Shown: positions 41,130-49,933 of the stretch, in pieces
How positions within the stretch are numbered: position 1 is the first letter of the stretch
Layout of the letters: every line of letters begins with the position of its first letter
Assembly (NCBI RefSeq): GCF_004331285.1
Contig: NZ_SJOH01000005.1
Coordinates: 62,001 to 126,000, forward strand
Reading direction: 5' to 3'
Length of the DNA: 64,000 bases
Source of the DNA: Acinetobacter sp. ANC 3781
GTDB lineage: Bacteria > Pseudomonadota > Gammaproteobacteria > Pseudomonadales > Moraxellaceae
Position numbers and translations under genes: made by a program
Notes under the pieces: generated by a model
What the model saw: only the letters and a program-made list of their open reading frames with translations
Told to the model about the DNA's origin: nothing
Database searches by the model: none

Positions 41130-41972
41130 TCACCCCAATAATGCACGCGTATTTAAAATTGGCGTCGGAATAACAGTAAATCCTTTTATTTTTTGGATAT
41201 TCTGAATCAGTTGGCGTGATTTCTCATCCGGTATTTGATGTAACAATTGGATAATTTCAGTTAGCGATTCTTGGTATTCTAAATATTGACCTTGCTGTAA
41301 TGCCTGATGTGCCAATAATAATCTCAGTTGCGCTTCCTTTAAGATTAGCGGACGTTGCATTAAAGCCACAGCAGGTTGTTTCGCTGGTTCAATAACCAGC
41401 CAGCGCTGCCAAAAATGTTTAGTTTGTGGTTGGCCTGAACTTAATTTAGGTATATTTATTTCTTGAGTTAAAGCTTGATCTAGCTGGTGTATTAATCCAT
41501 CTACTTTTGTTTGCTGTGCCACGCGGTCACTTGCAAACTGCTGAATCACCTGCTGATCTTTCGCAATCACTTGATGTAAACTCTGCTTCAAGGAAGGTGC
41601 TAAAGTATATTGCTCTAAATTGCGGTCCAAATTCATTAACTTATCTAGGGCTTCATTCAGTTTTTGCTGTTTCAGCATAAATTCAATCAAATCTAACTGC
41701 TGTTTAATCACCACAACCGGATCAATATTTGATGCTTCAATGGCTTTTAAATCATGCTCTGCTTGAACACCTTGCGCTACTGTCCCAGCTTCAACTTTTA
41801 CCTGACGCTGTAAAGCCACCAGTTGATCATTTAAATTTGCATTGTTTTGTTCAATACGATGCAAACTGCTGATTAATTCTGTTTGTTGTGCAGAGACATT
41901 AAATACGTCATAACTTAATTTTATAATCCAGAGTAAACTTAAAATAAGTAATAAAATGAGAATTTTCTTCAT
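41130..41972 (-). CDS. hemX: HemX-like protein of haem gene cluster
   Basis: 280 residues, one N-terminal membrane helix (about 4-20), then a long coiled coil and a helical periplasmic domain; the pattern FWQRWLVIEPA and LLLAHQALQQGQYLEYQ is similar to HemX. Despite old annotations as a uroporphyrinogen-III methyltransferase, no SAM-binding motif is seen. The start overlaps the hemD stop (ATGA), so they are translationally coupled. The call rests on gene order as much as sequence. Confidence 0.8.
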   Translation of the reverse strand: MKKILILLLILSLLWIIKLSYDVFNVSAQQTELISSLHRIEQNNANLNDQLVALQRQVKVEAGTVAQGVQAEHDLKAIEASNIDPVVVIKQQLDLIEFMLKQQKLNEALDKLMNLDRNLEQYTLAPSLKQSLHQVIAKDQQVIQQFASDRVAQQTKVDGLIHQLDQALTQEINIPKLSSGQPQTKHFWQRWLVIEPAKQPAVALMQRPLILKEAQLRLLLAHQALQQGQYLEYQESLTEIIQLLHQIPDEKSRQLIQNIQKIKGFTVIPTPILNTRALLG

Positions 41973-42748
41973 GTGTTCCCTTGCACAACAACAAGCTGCT
42001 GCAAAATTGAATCTGTTTTTAAATCAGGTAATCGGGCGATATTAAAACATGTCTGTTGATTTTTTTTATAATCTGAAACAACTTGATACAAGCGCTCGCC
42101 CAAAACAAAATAATAGCCTTTTGCAATAATCGCATCTTGACCCTGCATTAACTTAATCCAGTTTAGCCAGCCCGCTTCACTGCTCACCACCATAGCATAT
42201 TGTTGTTCTCGTTCTAATAATGGCAATATATCTGGAAGGTTCTGTAAAGTAAGTAACGGGCAGCGACGCTCATATAAAATAAAATTTAGAATATGCATGC
42301 CTTGCTGTTTTAACTGTTCCATCATAAATGGACGGCCACCTTCCCCTCGCCAAAAAGCAATACACGTTCCAGCATTCATACTTTTAAGTATTGGAAGTTG
42401 TAACATCCCTTCCGATGTTTCAACCAAAGGAACTTCAGCAGCAATACCATAGTTCGATAAAGCTTGCGCCGTTGTTTCACCTACTGCAATCCACTGGATA
42501 TGCTGAAGTTTATCAAGACTAATCCCTGCCTGTTTTAAGTAATCCATCCCCACTTGAACCGCAGTTGGACTCACCACTACAATCACCTGCGCAGAAAGTA
42601 ATTGCGGATACAACTTAGACAATGGCTCTGACCAAGGTCGAGCCAGCAATTCCAGTAAGGGCAAATCCAAAACAGGTATATAAGCCATACGCAAGGTATG
42701 ACTCAATTTTTCTGCACGATCTTGAGGACGGGTATTAATAAACAACAT
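41969..42748 (-). CDS. hemD: Uroporphyrinogen-III synthase
   Basis: Closes and rearranges hydroxymethylbilane to uroporphyrinogen III. HemD is poorly conserved; here 259 residues show NTRPQDRAEKL at the N-terminus, VVVSPTAVQVGMDYL, AVGETTAQALSNYGI and AFWRGEGGRPFM. The ATG at 42748 lies one base beyond the hemC stop, making MLFINTRP the start; the longer frame to 42781 runs into hemC. hemX overlaps its end by 4 bases. Confidence 0.9.
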   Translation of the reverse strand: MLFINTRPQDRAEKLSHTLRMAYIPVLDLPLLELLARPWSEPLSKLYPQLLSAQVIVVVSPTAVQVGMDYLKQAGISLDKLQHIQWIAVGETTAQALSNYGIAAEVPLVETSEGMLQLPILKSMNAGTCIAFWRGEGGRPFMMEQLKQQGMHILNFILYERRCPLLTLQNLPDILPLLEREQQYAMVVSSEAGWLNWIKLMQGQDAIIAKGYYFVLGERLYQVVSDYKKNQQTCFNIARLPDLKTDSILQQLVVVQGNT

Positions 42749-42749
42749 G

Positions 42750-43667
42750 TTAATAAAGCGCTTTAAGCAAATCGCCTGCACCTTGTTCCAGCAACTTCTG
42801 TGCGAGACTCACTCCTAACTGTTCAGCCTGTTCTGGCGCCCCACTGAGTTTAACTTTTAATAGTGTCACACCATCCACACTCCCCACACGTCCCTCCATA
42901 TGGAGTTGCCCTTGGTTTAAAGTGGCATATCCTGCAATCGGCACTTGGCAACCGCCCTCCAAATACGCATTGAAAGCACGTTCTGCGCGAACGCACACAT
43001 CAGTTTCAATATGTAAAAGCGGTAAAATAAGATCCAGTACAACCTGATCTGTGGTACGGCATTCCAAGCCGAGTGCCCCCTGTCCAACTGCAGGCAAACT
43101 GATTTCAGGAGACAGATTATGACGAATACGCTCCGCCAAACCCAAGCGTTTTAAACCCGCACTTGCCAAAATAATCGCATCGTATAAACCTGAATCAAGT
43201 TTAGATAAACGCGTGCCAACATTTCCACGCAAATCAATAATATTTAAATCCGGACGTTGTTTTAAAATCTGGGTTTTACGGCGCAGGCTGGATGTCCCCA
43301 CTTTTGCACCTTGCGGTAATTCATCAAAACAGTGATAAGTATTCGATACAAAAGCATCCAGCGGATCTTCACGTTCACAAATCACCGGCAAGCTCAAACC
43401 TTCAGGCAGCGCCATAGGAACATCTTTCATCGAATGAACCGCCAAGTCTGCACGACCATCCAGTAATGCCGCTTCTAACTCTTTAACAAATAAACCTTTA
43501 CCACCAATTTTTGCCAAAGGCGTATCCAGAATTTTGTCACCCTGAGTGACGAAGGTCACCAACTCAACTTTAAGATCAGTATGCAATGCCTCTAAACGGG
43601 CACGAATATGTTCAGCCTGCCATAATGCAAGCGGGCTTTGTCGAGTTGCAATCTTCAAAATCTTCAT
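42750..43667 (-). CDS. hemC: Porphobilinogen deaminase (hydroxymethylbilane synthase)
   Basis: Polymerises four porphobilinogen units. 305 residues: [67 protein letters not shown] and the dipyrromethane cofactor cysteine in [12 protein letters not shown]. First gene of hemC-hemD-hemX-hemY. It is preceded by algR on the same strand with a gap of about 107 bases, as in Pseudomonas. Confidence 0.97.
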   Translation of the reverse strand: MKILKIATRQSPLALWQAEHIRARLEALHTDLKVELVTFVTQGDKILDTPLAKIGGKGLFVKELEAALLDGRADLAVHSMKDVPMALPEGLSLPVICEREDPLDAFVSNTYHCFDELPQGAKVGTSSLRRKTQILKQRPDLNIIDLRGNVGTRLSKLDSGLYDAIILASAGLKRLGLAERIRHNLSPEISLPAVGQGALGLECRTTDQVVLDLILPLLHIETDVCVRAERAFNAYLEGGCQVPIAGYATLNQGQLHMEGRVGSVDGVTLLKVKLSGAPEQAEQLGVSLAQKLLEQGAGDLLKALY

Positions 43668-43774
43668 AAATTTTAGAAACAGTCAATTAAGGGCGTTATT
43701 CTAAACTTAACGCGCTGACTTGAAAATGCAAGTACATTCGCACAGTTGTTGTCACTAAAACCATGAAGGCAGAT

Positions 43775-44515
43775 TTAAATTTTTTGTATTCGTTCTCTTA
43801 AATTGGGTAAATGGCGCCGGCTGACTGCCAGGCGTTCCTCCAATTCACGACAACGCACCTGATATTGCCCGGAACTAATAACTTCGAGTCCATCCAGAAA
43901 ATGTACAGAAACCAGAGCATTACGATGAATTCGGACAAATTGATCGCCAAATTCATTTTCCAGGTCTTTCAAGGTTTCATCAATCAGTACACTGCCATTT
44001 TTATGGCGTACCGTGACATATTTTTGATCTGCTAAAAAATAATAAATATTTTCCACAGGCACCAACTCTACCCCGCGGTAGGTTTTTGCCACAATTTGAT
44101 GGCGTTTTATATTGATTTCGTTCATATCTTCTTTTTGTTTTAAAGTGCTCATTTGTGCTTGAGTCAGTTTTGTTAAGTGATCTAAAACCTGTTGCAATTC
44201 CTGCTGCATCACCGGTTTCAATAGATAGCCTTCTGCATGCGACTTAAATGCCTCTAAAGCATGTTCATCATAGGCTGTACAAAAAATAATAGCGGGCATA
44301 GGCTCTAGCTGACGCAAATACTGCGCACAGCTTAAACCATCCATTTCCGGCATTTGAATATCTAAAAGCACGACATCTGGCTCATAAAACTGAACCATCT
44401 CAATCGCCTGCTGACCATGGGTTGCGGTTGCAACCACTTGATGTCCCAGTTGTGTGACTAAACGTGATAAGCGCTCTACAGCAAGAGGCTCATCATCACA
44501 AATCAGGATGTCCAT
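43775..44515 (-). CDS. algR: LytTR response regulator, AlgR-like
   Basis: Two-component regulator, 246 residues: receiver domain ILICDDEPLAVERL, phospho-acceptor Asp in VVLLDIQMPEMDGL, conserved Lys in EGYLLKPV; then a LytTR DNA-binding domain from about residue 145 (YYFLADQKYVTVRHKNG, FVRIHRNALVSVHFLDGLE). The ATG at 44515 has AAAGGAGG 4 bases upstream, decisive over the ATG at 44539. In Pseudomonas the AlgR orthologue controls pili and alginate. Pairs with the sensor upstream. Confidence 0.92.
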   Translation of the reverse strand: MDILICDDEPLAVERLSRLVTQLGHQVVATATHGQQAIEMVQFYEPDVVLLDIQMPEMDGLSCAQYLRQLEPMPAIIFCTAYDEHALEAFKSHAEGYLLKPVMQQELQQVLDHLTKLTQAQMSTLKQKEDMNEINIKRHQIVAKTYRGVELVPVENIYYFLADQKYVTVRHKNGSVLIDETLKDLENEFGDQFVRIHRNALVSVHFLDGLEVISSGQYQVRCRELEERLAVSRRHLPNLRERIQKI

Positions 44516-44568
44516 TTTTCCTCCTTTCACAGTTACCATGATTTTTTTTATAGGTTAACTCTGATTTT

Positions 44569-45723
44569 TTATTTATATCGATATTGCACAACTGTGGTAA
44601 ATATTCCCTTTCCCGCGTATGTCTGAAAGCTCACAGTCCGTCCATAATAAGCCTCTAGACGCTGTTTCACATTTTCGACTGCAATACCATTTCCTGGTCG
44701 TATATTTATTTTATCCTGTGTATAAGGGTTAGTAATGACTATATTGACTTGATTTTGCAATATTTCAACCAATATGCTTATCGTACTCTTTGTTAAAAAT
44801 TTTTCAACTCCATGAAAAATACTATTTTCCACTAAAGGTTGTAAAGTTAATAACGGAATTTGTATCTGAGAAAAGAGAACTTCATCGTCATATTTCCACT
44901 CTACGCGTAAACGATCACCCAAACGGATCTGCTCAATCGCTAAATAATGCTGACATAATTCAATTTCATCTTTTAGGCGAACCAGTTTAAGTTCTTTAAA
45001 ACTCGCACGAAATAGCCGTGATAAATTCAGTAACATTTGCTCTGCTTTATCCGGATCAATGGTAATTAAACTGATTACCGTATTTAAACTGTTAAACAGA
45101 AAATGTGGATGAATTCGTGCCTGCATCGCCTGAATTCGTGCATTCAGTTCGCTATTTTGCTGACGTGCCCATTGCTCTCGAAAATACAGATAACGGAAAC
45201 AAAATGTCCCGATCAGCACGCCATAGCTCAGATGTAACACCACACCATCGAATAACACAGCAAGATTTAAATGATGAATTTGAAAATTTTGTCCAAAATA
45301 AATCACCCCATTTAGTACCACGGTGGTCAATAAAACAATCATTTGCAACAGAACGAAGCTGACACATAAGACTTGGCCAAAACTTAAATGCTGAATTTTT
45401 TTCTGAAACAGTTCCAGCAATGCTGCAAAAGCCAGCAACACCCAGTTAATGAACAACATATACTGCAATAAACGCCCTACACTTAAGGCCGCCCAAGATT
45501 GTGCTTCGGCTAAAGCTAAAATCATCGCCAAAATATTGCTGGCAATAAATAATTCGATTAAATGTTGCCAACGCCCTATTTTCGTAAAAAAATAAGCATA
45601 TGTTTTATTTCCTTGCGTATGAGCAAAAGATTGGTCGTCTTGTCCTTCGGCAAGTGAACCTGAATTTGTTATACTCTTTTTAGTTCTAATGCTTTTTATC
45701 CTATTGAGCCGACATGACCACAT
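44569..45723 (-). CDS. algZ: Sensor histidine kinase, AlgZ/FimS-like
   Basis: Sensor with about six predicted membrane helices (residues about 50-190) and a LytS-type His_kinase domain: the phosphoacceptor region [31 protein letters not shown] (N box) and a G box [18 protein letters not shown]. 384 residues from the ATG at 45723, but this start overlaps the first 10 bases of the divergent argH, so the real start may be further in; I see no better ATG before the first helix. Partner of the response regulator 53 bases downstream. Confidence 0.88.
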   Translation of the reverse strand: MWSCRLNRIKSIRTKKSITNSGSLAEGQDDQSFAHTQGNKTYAYFFTKIGRWQHLIELFIASNILAMILALAEAQSWAALSVGRLLQYMLFINWVLLAFAALLELFQKKIQHLSFGQVLCVSFVLLQMIVLLTTVVLNGVIYFGQNFQIHHLNLAVLFDGVVLHLSYGVLIGTFCFRYLYFREQWARQQNSELNARIQAMQARIHPHFLFNSLNTVISLITIDPDKAEQMLLNLSRLFRASFKELKLVRLKDEIELCQHYLAIEQIRLGDRLRVEWKYDDEVLFSQIQIPLLTLQPLVENSIFHGVEKFLTKSTISILVEILQNQVNIVITNPYTQDKINIRPGNGIAVENVKQRLEAYYGRTVSFQTYAGKGIFTTVVQYRYK

Positions 45724-47144
45724 CTTCTAATTCCTCAAATCCGTCACAAACCCAAACTTCGGGTATGTGGGGCGGTCGTTTCTCTGAAGCGACGGACGCT
45801 TTTGTTGCTGAATTTACAGCATCTGTACAATTTGACCAACGCTTTTATAAACAAGATATTGCAGGTTCTATCGCCCATGCAACCATGCTTGCAAAGGTTG
45901 GCGTACTTACCGAGCAAGAACGTGACGATATCATCACCGGCTTAACTGCTATTCAAGCGGATATTGAATCGGGTAACTTTGAATGGCGCGTTGATCTGGA
46001 AGATGTCCACATGAACATTGAGTCTCGCCTGACTCAGCGTATTGGTATTACAGGTAAAAAACTACATACCGGTCGTAGCCGTAACGACCAGGTCGCAACT
46101 GATATTCGCTTATATGTACGTGACGAAATTGATGCGATTTTAAAATTACTGGAAAAATTACAAAAAGGTATTTTGGGCTTAGCTGCTAAAAACACCCAAA
46201 CCATTATGCCTGGGTTCACTCACTTACAAACTGCCCAGCCCGTGACTTTCGGTCACCACTTAATGGCCTGGTTTGAAATGCTGGTGCGTGACTCTGAACG
46301 TCTGATTGACTGTCGTAAACGTGTCAATCGCCTACCATTAGGTTCTGCTGCTTTGGCCGGTACAACCTATCCAATCGAGCGTGAATACACAGCACAGCTT
46401 TTAGGTTTTGAAGCAGTGTGTGAAAACTCGTTAGATGCCGTGTCTGACCGTGACTTTGGTATTGAATTCAATGCTGCTGCATCTTTAATCATGATGCATT
46501 TATCACGTATGTCTGAAGAAATGATTCTTTGGACTTCTGCTCAGTTCAAATTTGTGAACATTCCAGACCGTTTCTGCACCGGCTCTTCAATTATGCCGCA
46601 GAAGAAGAACCCGGATGTTCCTGAATTGATTCGTGGTAAAACCGGACGTGTTTATGGGGACTTAATGAGTCTTTTAACCCTCATGAAAGGTCAACCTTTA
46701 GCGTACAACAAAGACAACCAAGAAGACAAAGAACCATTATTTGATGCGATTGATACCGTTCGTGGCTCATTAATGGCATTTGCCGACATGATTCCTGCAT
46801 TGGTTCCAAACATCGAAATTATGCGTGAAGCTGCACTACGCGGTTTCTCAACCGCAACCGATCTTGCCGATTATTTGGTGAAAAATGGCGTTGCGTTCCG
46901 TGATGCACATGAAATTGTCGGTAAAGCCGTTGCGCTCGGTGTTCAAGAATCGAAAGATTTGTCTGAATTGACGCTTGAACAGCTACAACAGTTCTCTGAT
47001 TTGATTCAGGCTGACGTATTTGAAAAAGCATTAACACTTGAAGCATCGGTGAATGCACGTAACCATATTGGCGGTACTGCACCAGCTCAAGTTGAAGCTG
47101 CAATTGCACGTGCCTATACACGTTTAGAAAAACTTTACGCTTAA
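45714..47144 (+). CDS. argH: Argininosuccinate lyase
   Basis: Final step of arginine synthesis: argininosuccinate to arginine and fumarate. 476 residues: [14 protein letters not shown] near the start (preceded by a short Ser/Thr-rich extension of 17 residues), [13 protein letters not shown], and the fumarase-family signature [11 protein letters not shown]. The conserved MWGGRF at residue 18 could be an alternative start. Divergent from the sensor kinase gene, the order argH / algZ-algR-hemCD known from Pseudomonas. yggX follows after 11 bases. Confidence 0.97.
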   Translation: MTTSSNSSNPSQTQTSGMWGGRFSEATDAFVAEFTASVQFDQRFYKQDIAGSIAHATMLAKVGVLTEQERDDIITGLTAIQADIESGNFEWRVDLEDVHMNIESRLTQRIGITGKKLHTGRSRNDQVATDIRLYVRDEIDAILKLLEKLQKGILGLAAKNTQTIMPGFTHLQTAQPVTFGHHLMAWFEMLVRDSERLIDCRKRVNRLPLGSAALAGTTYPIEREYTAQLLGFEAVCENSLDAVSDRDFGIEFNAAASLIMMHLSRMSEEMILWTSAQFKFVNIPDRFCTGSSIMPQKKNPDVPELIRGKTGRVYGDLMSLLTLMKGQPLAYNKDNQEDKEPLFDAIDTVRGSLMAFADMIPALVPNIEIMREAALRGFSTATDLADYLVKNGVAFRDAHEIVGKAVALGVQESKDLSELTLEQLQQFSDLIQADVFEKALTLEASVNARNHIGGTAPAQVEAAIARAYTRLEKLYA

Positions 47145-47155
47145 GGAATAATGAT

Positions 47156-47431
47156 ATGTCTCGACAAGTATTTTGCCGTAAGTATCAGGCTGACATGGAA
47201 GGTTTAGATTTTGCACCCTTCCCAGGTGTAAAAGGTCAAGAATTGTTTGACAGCGTGTCTAAACAGGCATGGCAAGAATGGCTTAAACACCAAACAACCT
47301 TGATCAATGAAAAGCGTTTAAACGTGTTTGAACCGGATGCGAAAAAATTTCTGGAAGAGCAACGTGAAAAATTCTTTAGTAACGATGAGTCACTCGAAAA
47401 AGCTGAAGGCCTAAAGCCTGAAGAAAAATAA
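47156..47431 (+). CDS. yggX: Fe(II)-trafficking / oxidative damage protection protein YggX
   Basis: Small protein (91 residues) thought to protect iron-sulphur clusters and handle Fe(II). [17 protein letters not shown] with its single Cys7, [27 protein letters not shown] and the LTMINEKRLN-like TLINEKRLN core are plain. Follows argH by 11 bases, probably co-transcribed. Its stop codon lies inside a terminator-like stem. Confidence 0.95.
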   Translation: MSRQVFCRKYQADMEGLDFAPFPGVKGQELFDSVSKQAWQEWLKHQTTLINEKRLNVFEPDAKKFLEEQREKFFSNDESLEKAEGLKPEEK

Positions 47432-47449
47432 GGCGCTGCCTTATTTTAT
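47427..47449 (+). terminator. Terminator-like hairpin over yggX stop codon
   Basis: AATAAGGC/GCCTTATT stem with a GCT loop and T-rich tail, containing the yggX TAA. A second, stronger hairpin follows at 47490. Confidence 0.55.
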
Positions 47450-47489
47450 ATGCAAGACAAGTGAAGCGCATAGTTTCAAGTGGCATAAA

Positions 47490-47517
47490 GGAGTCTTTTA
47501 AAAGGCTCCTTTTTTAT
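47490..47517 (+). terminator. Main terminator of argH-yggX
   Basis: AGGAGTCTTTT/AAAAGGCTCCT stem (one G-T pair) followed by TTTTTT. It is part of repeat copy one; copy two at 47731 has lost most of the right arm. Confidence 0.75.
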
Positions 47518-47642
47518 TTCTGGAAGCACTGTTTCGCCAGGCTGCAAAACGAGAAGCTATGCTTAAAGTGGTAAAATTAAAGCGTTGCTTTGAAAATTAC
47601 GCAAGGTAAGAAGCTTTGCTCGCGCAAGTTCTCATCTGAAAA

Positions 47643-47673
47643 AGAAATCTTCATTATTGGAGATTTGTTTTTT
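47643..47673 (+). terminator. Terminator-like hairpin within repeat region
   Basis: AAATCTTC/GGAGATTT stem-loop followed by a T tract. The RNA it would end is unknown. Confidence 0.4.
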
Positions 47674-48160
47674 AAACTGCTTTAAATTTTACGTAAAGAC
47701 AAGCGAAGCGTATAGTTTCAAATGTCATCAAGGAGTCTTTTAAAGGCTTTTTTTTACTTTTAATAGAGCACTGCTCGACCCTGAGGAATATATTCTGCAA
47801 GAAGACGAGAAGCTATGCTTCGAGTGAAAACTAGGGCACTGCTTTCTTTTTAATCAAGACAAACAGTGAAGGTGTGTAGGCTTTAATACGTGGCCCCCCT
47901 TTTTTATTAATAATTTCTTTTTTTTTACGCGCTCTTATTTTTTTGCACTACAAGCCCCTGTTTAGCAGGGTATATCATGATTAAAATCCATGATTGATAC
48001 CGGGTTTTATTTTTAGCACGCTAACTGAGCTGCTAGCATTAAAAGTTTAGTCTCAATATATTTTTTACATCTCGAAATAACTGTAAACCAAAACTACATT
48101 TCTCAATAAAAATCTACATTACAATACAATAACCTACATGATTCATAAAATTGATTCTCC

Positions 48161-48166
48161 TATAAT
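48161..48166 (+). promoter_or_regulatory. Possible -10 box of candidate small RNA
   Basis: Perfect TATAAT; no good TTGACA at 16-18 bases upstream, so it would need an activator or be weak. Confidence 0.3.
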
Positions 48167-48172
48167 CAGTTT

Positions 48173-48258
48173 CAAGAAGATGGTTAAACATCTTATAAAA
48201 GATATAACGATACCCGATTTCAATCCTAGGTTTCCCCCAAAATCTAGGATTTTTTTTG
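48173..48258 (+). ncRNA. Candidate small RNA (about 86 nt)
   Basis: A consensus -10 box TATAAT sits at 48161-48166; the -35 region is weak. About 7 bases on, the predicted RNA would contain hairpin AAGATG/CATCTT (48177-48194), a single-stranded linker, and an end hairpin AATCCTAG/CTAGGATT (48222-48251) followed by eight T. No coding potential. The terminator faces rightward with no gene on that strand to end, which is why I propose an RNA. Confidence 0.4.
48222..48258 (+). terminator. Rightward terminator in gap upstream of pgsA end
   Basis: AATCCTAG/CTAGGATT stem, 14-base loop, T8 tract; orphan with respect to annotated genes. Confidence 0.6.
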
Positions 48259-48289
48259 TGCGTAAATTTTTCAACAAAAAAATCAAAAC

Positions 48290-48318
48290 CAAAAAAAACA
48301 CCCTGAAACGGGTGTTTT
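48290..48318 (-). terminator. Terminator of pgsA
   Basis: AAAACACCC/GGGTGTTTT stem with 6-base loop, T tract on the minus strand, 16 bases after the stop. Confidence 0.88.
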
Positions 48319-48333
48319 GGTTATTTATTAAAT

Positions 48334-48921
48334 TTAAGGCTGTTTCAAATACGGCCATGCGGCTTTCAAATAAATGAACATGGACCACAACGTTAGAATC
48401 ACCGCGGTATAAAGTAAAAGATAAGCTAAGGTATCCAGTAGTTGCCAGTTCAGTAAAAACACGGAAATTGCAATCATTTGAAACGCCGTCTTATATTTAC
48501 CGACGGTAGATACTGCCACATTGGTACGTGCACCCAATTCCGCCATCCACTCACGTAAAGCAGATACGGTAATTTCGCGCGAAATAATCACAATCGCTGC
48601 AAATGCCATGGAAATACTCGGTTGCCATTGCACCAAAACAATCAGTGCAGCTGCAACCATCAGCTTATCGGCTACAGGGTCAAGAAAACGACCGAAAGCT
48701 GAAGTTTGGTTCAGTGAACGTGCCAAATAACCATCGAACCAGTCAGTTACTGCAGCAACCACAAAAATCGCCGTTAAAATAATGTGACGAGTCATGTTAG
48801 TGTCGTGTTCTGCAACACCAACTGCAGGCGGCCAATAAGCCACCAACAAAAAAACAGGTATTAAAGCTATACGCGCCAAAGTCAAGATATTTGGAATATT
48901 CAGGATGCGACCTGTAGTCAT
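48334..48921 (-). CDS. pgsA: Phosphatidylglycerophosphate synthase
   Basis: Makes phosphatidylglycerol phosphate from CDP-diacylglycerol and glycerol 3-phosphate in the inner membrane. 195 residues: IPNILTLARI at the start, the CDP-alcohol phosphatidyltransferase motif D-G-(x)2-A-R-(x)8-G-(x)3-D-(x)3-D read in DWFDGYLARSLNQTSAFG and FLDPVADK, and about five helices. I use the ATG at 48921; a TTG at 48933 has a better-placed AGGGG and remains possible. Usually follows uvrC directly; here a thioesterase gene stands between them. Confidence 0.93.
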   Translation of the reverse strand: MTTGRILNIPNILTLARIALIPVFLLVAYWPPAVGVAEHDTNMTRHIILTAIFVVAAVTDWFDGYLARSLNQTSAFGRFLDPVADKLMVAAALIVLVQWQPSISMAFAAIVIISREITVSALREWMAELGARTNVAVSTVGKYKTAFQMIAISVFLLNWQLLDTLAYLLLYTAVILTLWSMFIYLKAAWPYLKQP

Positions 48922-49029
48922 AGACACCGCCAATTTTTCCCCTGTATGTACAATGAAAAACCACACATATTTTGGGATGGATTCATCGTTAATTCAGACT
49001 CACTTTATACGAATTGCTATAAAGTGTCA

Positions 49030-49824
49030 CTAGGCAAACACGGTAACTGTCTGTCTGGAAATCGCAATCAGTCGATTCTCGGCATCCCAAAGATGGGCAT
49101 ATTCAGTGGAATACCCTTCTGCCGCATAATCGGTAAATACTTTATATTTAAACCAATCCTGCAGATAATTATTCAAAGGGTGAACATAAGTCACATGCCA
49201 GGTCAGTGAACTGGCGGGTGCCATGCTGTTAAACATGGGCAAAACACCGGGAGGCCACATATCAAATGCCACCATCAAATCAGCCACTGTCATTTCCCGG
49301 TTCTCATGTAGATCCGGATTAAAACGCATCCAGCCACTAAAATCAGGTTTCATACTGCCGCTACATGGATACTGCCCATCCACCCAGACCAAGTCCATCT
49401 GTCCAAAACATTCAGGTGCTAGAGGATGATGCTGTGCAACGTTTAATTGCTCAGGTGCTGGAAATACTGGTGCAACGCGTTCCTGTTGTACCGAAATTGC
49501 CGACTCACGCTGGGTACCAAAACTGGCAATCAAAATACTTTGCACCGCCTCATCCTGCCAGAGCCGTACTTCAACCGTTGTCACAGACTTGCCTTGACGC
49601 AAGATTTCAGCACTTAATTGAACGGGTGCCTGCTGTACGGGACCAACAAAAGTCACACTGGTGCTTAATAAACGTTTTAAGGGATCAGCAATTGCCACCA
49701 CTGCTTTTTGCATCATCATCCCTGCAACCAAGCCCCCATAAATGGTGCGGCCTTGTAACCATCCCTGTGGCATATCAACCCATTCATTTTGTTCAATGTC
49801 GGTAAATAATTGATGCAGTGACAT
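49030..49824 (-). CDS. Acyl-CoA thioesterase domain protein (double hotdog)
   Basis: 264-residue TesB-like protein: GWLQGRTIYGGLVAGMMMQKAV is the first-hotdog helix, TSVTFVGPVQQAPVQLSAEILRQGKSVTTVEVRLWQ its strands, and the second half contains DLMVAFDMWPPGV and SLTWHVTYVHPL. Likely hydrolyses acyl-CoA; substrate unknown. It stands between uvrC and pgsA, both same strand, with gaps of about 110 bases on each side. Confidence 0.83.
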   Translation of the reverse strand: MSLHQLFTDIEQNEWVDMPQGWLQGRTIYGGLVAGMMMQKAVVAIADPLKRLLSTSVTFVGPVQQAPVQLSAEILRQGKSVTTVEVRLWQDEAVQSILIASFGTQRESAISVQQERVAPVFPAPEQLNVAQHHPLAPECFGQMDLVWVDGQYPCSGSMKPDFSGWMRFNPDLHENREMTVADLMVAFDMWPPGVLPMFNSMAPASSLTWHVTYVHPLNNYLQDWFKYKVFTDYAAEGYSTEYAHLWDAENRLIAISRQTVTVFA

Positions 49825-49933
49825 CCTTTGTCCTTTGAAGTTGTTGATTTGCTCTATCTTTTACTTATTTTGAAGTGTTGTGAATGATCAATGACTGCAG
49901 CGTCAGTGAGCACTTCGGCCAATCGGTCTATAT

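Larger units (their letters stand above)
47456..47850 (+). repeat. Two-copy repeat unit, period about 242 bases, plus a decayed third start
   Basis: A block beginning GACAAG-GAAGCG-ATAGTTTCAA at 47456 returns at 47698 with about 5 differences in 45 bases, each followed by AGGAGTCTTTTAAA. A second block, AGCACTG then ACGAGAAGCTATGCTT (47549-47564), returns exactly at 47805-47820. A third, decayed first block starts near 47855. The ACGAGAAGCTATGCTT core is also present, with changes, in the element at 20546-20736. Confidence 0.65.
47432..48333. other. 902-base non-coding region with repeats
   Basis: No reading frame with family character; the short frames at 48138-48377 and its antisense partner lack ribosome sites and read through the pgsA terminator. 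The stretch holds terminators, the duplicated repeat at 47456-47850, and a candidate small RNA at 48173-48258. Confidence 0.7.

Noticed and set aside
48138..48388. Overlapping 79- and 81-residue frames on opposite strands near the pgsA end
   Set aside because: No ribosome sites, they read through the pgsA terminator and candidate RNA, and the sequences are lysine- or leucine-rich as expected from AT-rich DNA.
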